Program-made: the position numbers and the translations under genes | Source of the DNA: an uncultured Alphaproteobacteria bacterium | GTDB lineage: Bacteria; Pseudomonadota; Alphaproteobacteria; Methylaequorales; Methylaequoraceae | Direction: 5' to 3' | Assembly (NCBI GenBank): GCA_902542925.1 | Contig: CACBWF010000005.1 | Span: 1 to 45,094 of the forward strand | Length of the DNA stretch: 45,094 nt | Shown here: one piece after another, positions 44,500 to 45,094 of the stretch | How the letters are laid out: the number at the start of each line of letters is the position of its first letter | Position numbering within the stretch: position 1 is the first letter of the stretch | Notes under the pieces: model-generated | Seen by the model: the letters and a program-made list of their open reading frames with translations, nothing else | Told to the model about the DNA's origin: nothing | Database searches by the model: none

Positions 44500-45009
44500 T
44501 TAATTTCCAAAAGGAATTTGATATTTTAGTAACAAAGTTTCTGAGCCTGGATTTCTGTACCCACTGTCTGCATTCGATATATGAAAAATACCAGCACCAA
44601 TTCTCACATTGTTTTTAAATCTATAAAACAAATCAATGCCTATGTAAAATTCCATCGGATTTCCTGCCTTAATTTCACTTCCATCTTTATAATAACCGCA
44701 TGCAACACTCGGCGTTAATACAATATTTTTTTTTTTGGTGTAATATCCATCAATCCCAAAACCACCATAAGCATAGTAAGCATTTGCTGAGGTTCCAAGT
44801 ATGCCAGCAAAAGGTTTAATTAAGTTAAATAACTTTTTTCCACTGTATATCTCTAGATTTATCATCTCCGAAGTTTGCTTGTGTGGTGGAGTTCCATCTT
44901 CCATAAAATTGAACTGTCCAATCCCGAATGAGATTCTTGCGCTATCTTTGGACAGAACTAGGGATGGGAAAAAAAATATCAAGATTATAAATTTATAAAA
45001 ACATTTCAT
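44500..45009 (-). CDS. pagL: PagL-type lipid A 3-O-deacylase (acyloxyacyl hydrolase family)
   Basis: The 169-residue protein has a signal peptide (about 1-20, ending PSLVLS-KD) and a mature part with the alternating pattern of an eight-strand outer-membrane beta-barrel. Near the end, IFHISNADSGYRNPGSE places His143, Ser145 and Glu157 at relative positions 0, +2 and +14, exactly the spacing of the PagL catalytic triad (His126, Ser128, Glu140 from memory). It would remove the 3-linked acyl chain of lipid A in the outer membrane. The start is the ATG ending at 45009. A second copy lies 11 bases upstream. Confidence 0.88.
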   Translation of the reverse strand: MKCFYKFIILIFFFPSLVLSKDSARISFGIGQFNFMEDGTPPHKQTSEMINLEIYSGKKLFNLIKPFAGILGTSANAYYAYGGFGIDGYYTKKKNIVLTPSVACGYYKDGSEIKAGNPMEFYIGIDLFYRFKNNVRIGAGIFHISNADSGYRNPGSETLLLKYQIPFGN

Positions 45010-45020
45010 CAATACAACTT

Positions 45021-45094
45021 CTACTTAAATGGAATTTGGTATTTAAAGATTACTTGTTCTGAACCTGGGTTTCTATTTCCTAAATTTGCATTGG
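45021..45094 (-). CDS. second PagL-type gene, C-terminal part only, cut by the window edge
   Basis: From the right edge a minus-strand frame of 23 codons ends in TAG (45021-45023). Its residues NANLGNRNPGSEQVIFKYQ and a terminal IPFK align by eye with NADSGYRNPGSETLLLKYQIPFGN of the adjacent complete gene, including the Glu of the triad. It is therefore a tandem paralogue, not a copy of the same gene, as several residues differ. The catalytic His and Ser lie beyond the window. The 11-base gap to the next start implies one operon. Confidence 0.85.
   Translation of the reverse strand, partial: NANLGNRNPGSEQVIFKYQIPFK

Overview
The window looks like a chromosomal segment of a Gram-negative bacterium with a small, very AT-rich genome and short intergenic gaps. 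TGA is used as a stop and TGG as Trp, so the genetic code is the ordinary bacterial one. The AT bias, the compactness, the glutamate synthase pair, the tesA/ybbAP block and a variable surface-glycan region together suggest a streamlined marine alphaproteobacterium (Pelagibacterales or a similar lineage). That placement is inference; no rRNA or other phylogenetic marker is present.

Layout. (1) 1-4.8 kb: tail of an unidentified gene, a cobalamin-domain radical SAM protein, an SGNH-like protein and a glycosyltransferase. (2) 4.9-11.5 kb: a nonulosonic (sialic-type) acid cluster with neuB, neuC, an SDR and a Gfo/Idh/MocA oxidoreductase on the minus strand, neuA opposite, and a DegT-type aminotransferase plus a formyltransferase. 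(3) 11.7-14.9 kb: a carbamoyltransferase with a long C-terminal extension and a polysaccharide deacetylase. (4) 15.2-19.5 kb: a more conserved block, ybbP-ybbA head-to-head with tesA, then a lone GxxExxY protein. (5) 19.9-36.8 kb: a second accessory stretch with methyltransferases, SGNH proteins, two 2-oxoglutarate-oxygenase-like proteins, a CgeB-like glycosyltransferase, a PLP enzyme, an acyltransferase with a 50-residue DUF5989-like protein, a RecB/Cas4-type nuclease, an SDR, a CmoA-like protein, an asparagine synthetase and a TPR-sulfotransferase. (6) 36.8-45.1 kb: gltB-gltD, a lipoprotein, gmhA, tRNA-Arg(CCT) and two tandem PagL-type lipid A deacylases.

How the genes fit together. Regions 1-3 and 5 read as a surface glycan island. 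It makes a CMP-activated nonulosonate and probably decorates sugars by amination, formylation, carbamoylation, methylation, acylation/deacylation, deacetylation, sulfation and possibly amidation. The gmhA and pagL genes on the right belong to LPS biosynthesis and remodelling. The genes are split into many short, alternating transcription units. The least explained parts are the CmoA-like/zinc-ribbon methyltransferase pair, the minus-strand operon DUF5989-like/acyltransferase/PLP enzyme/2OG oxygenase, and the carbamoyltransferase C-terminal domain. No transposase, integrase, CRISPR array or rRNA was seen.
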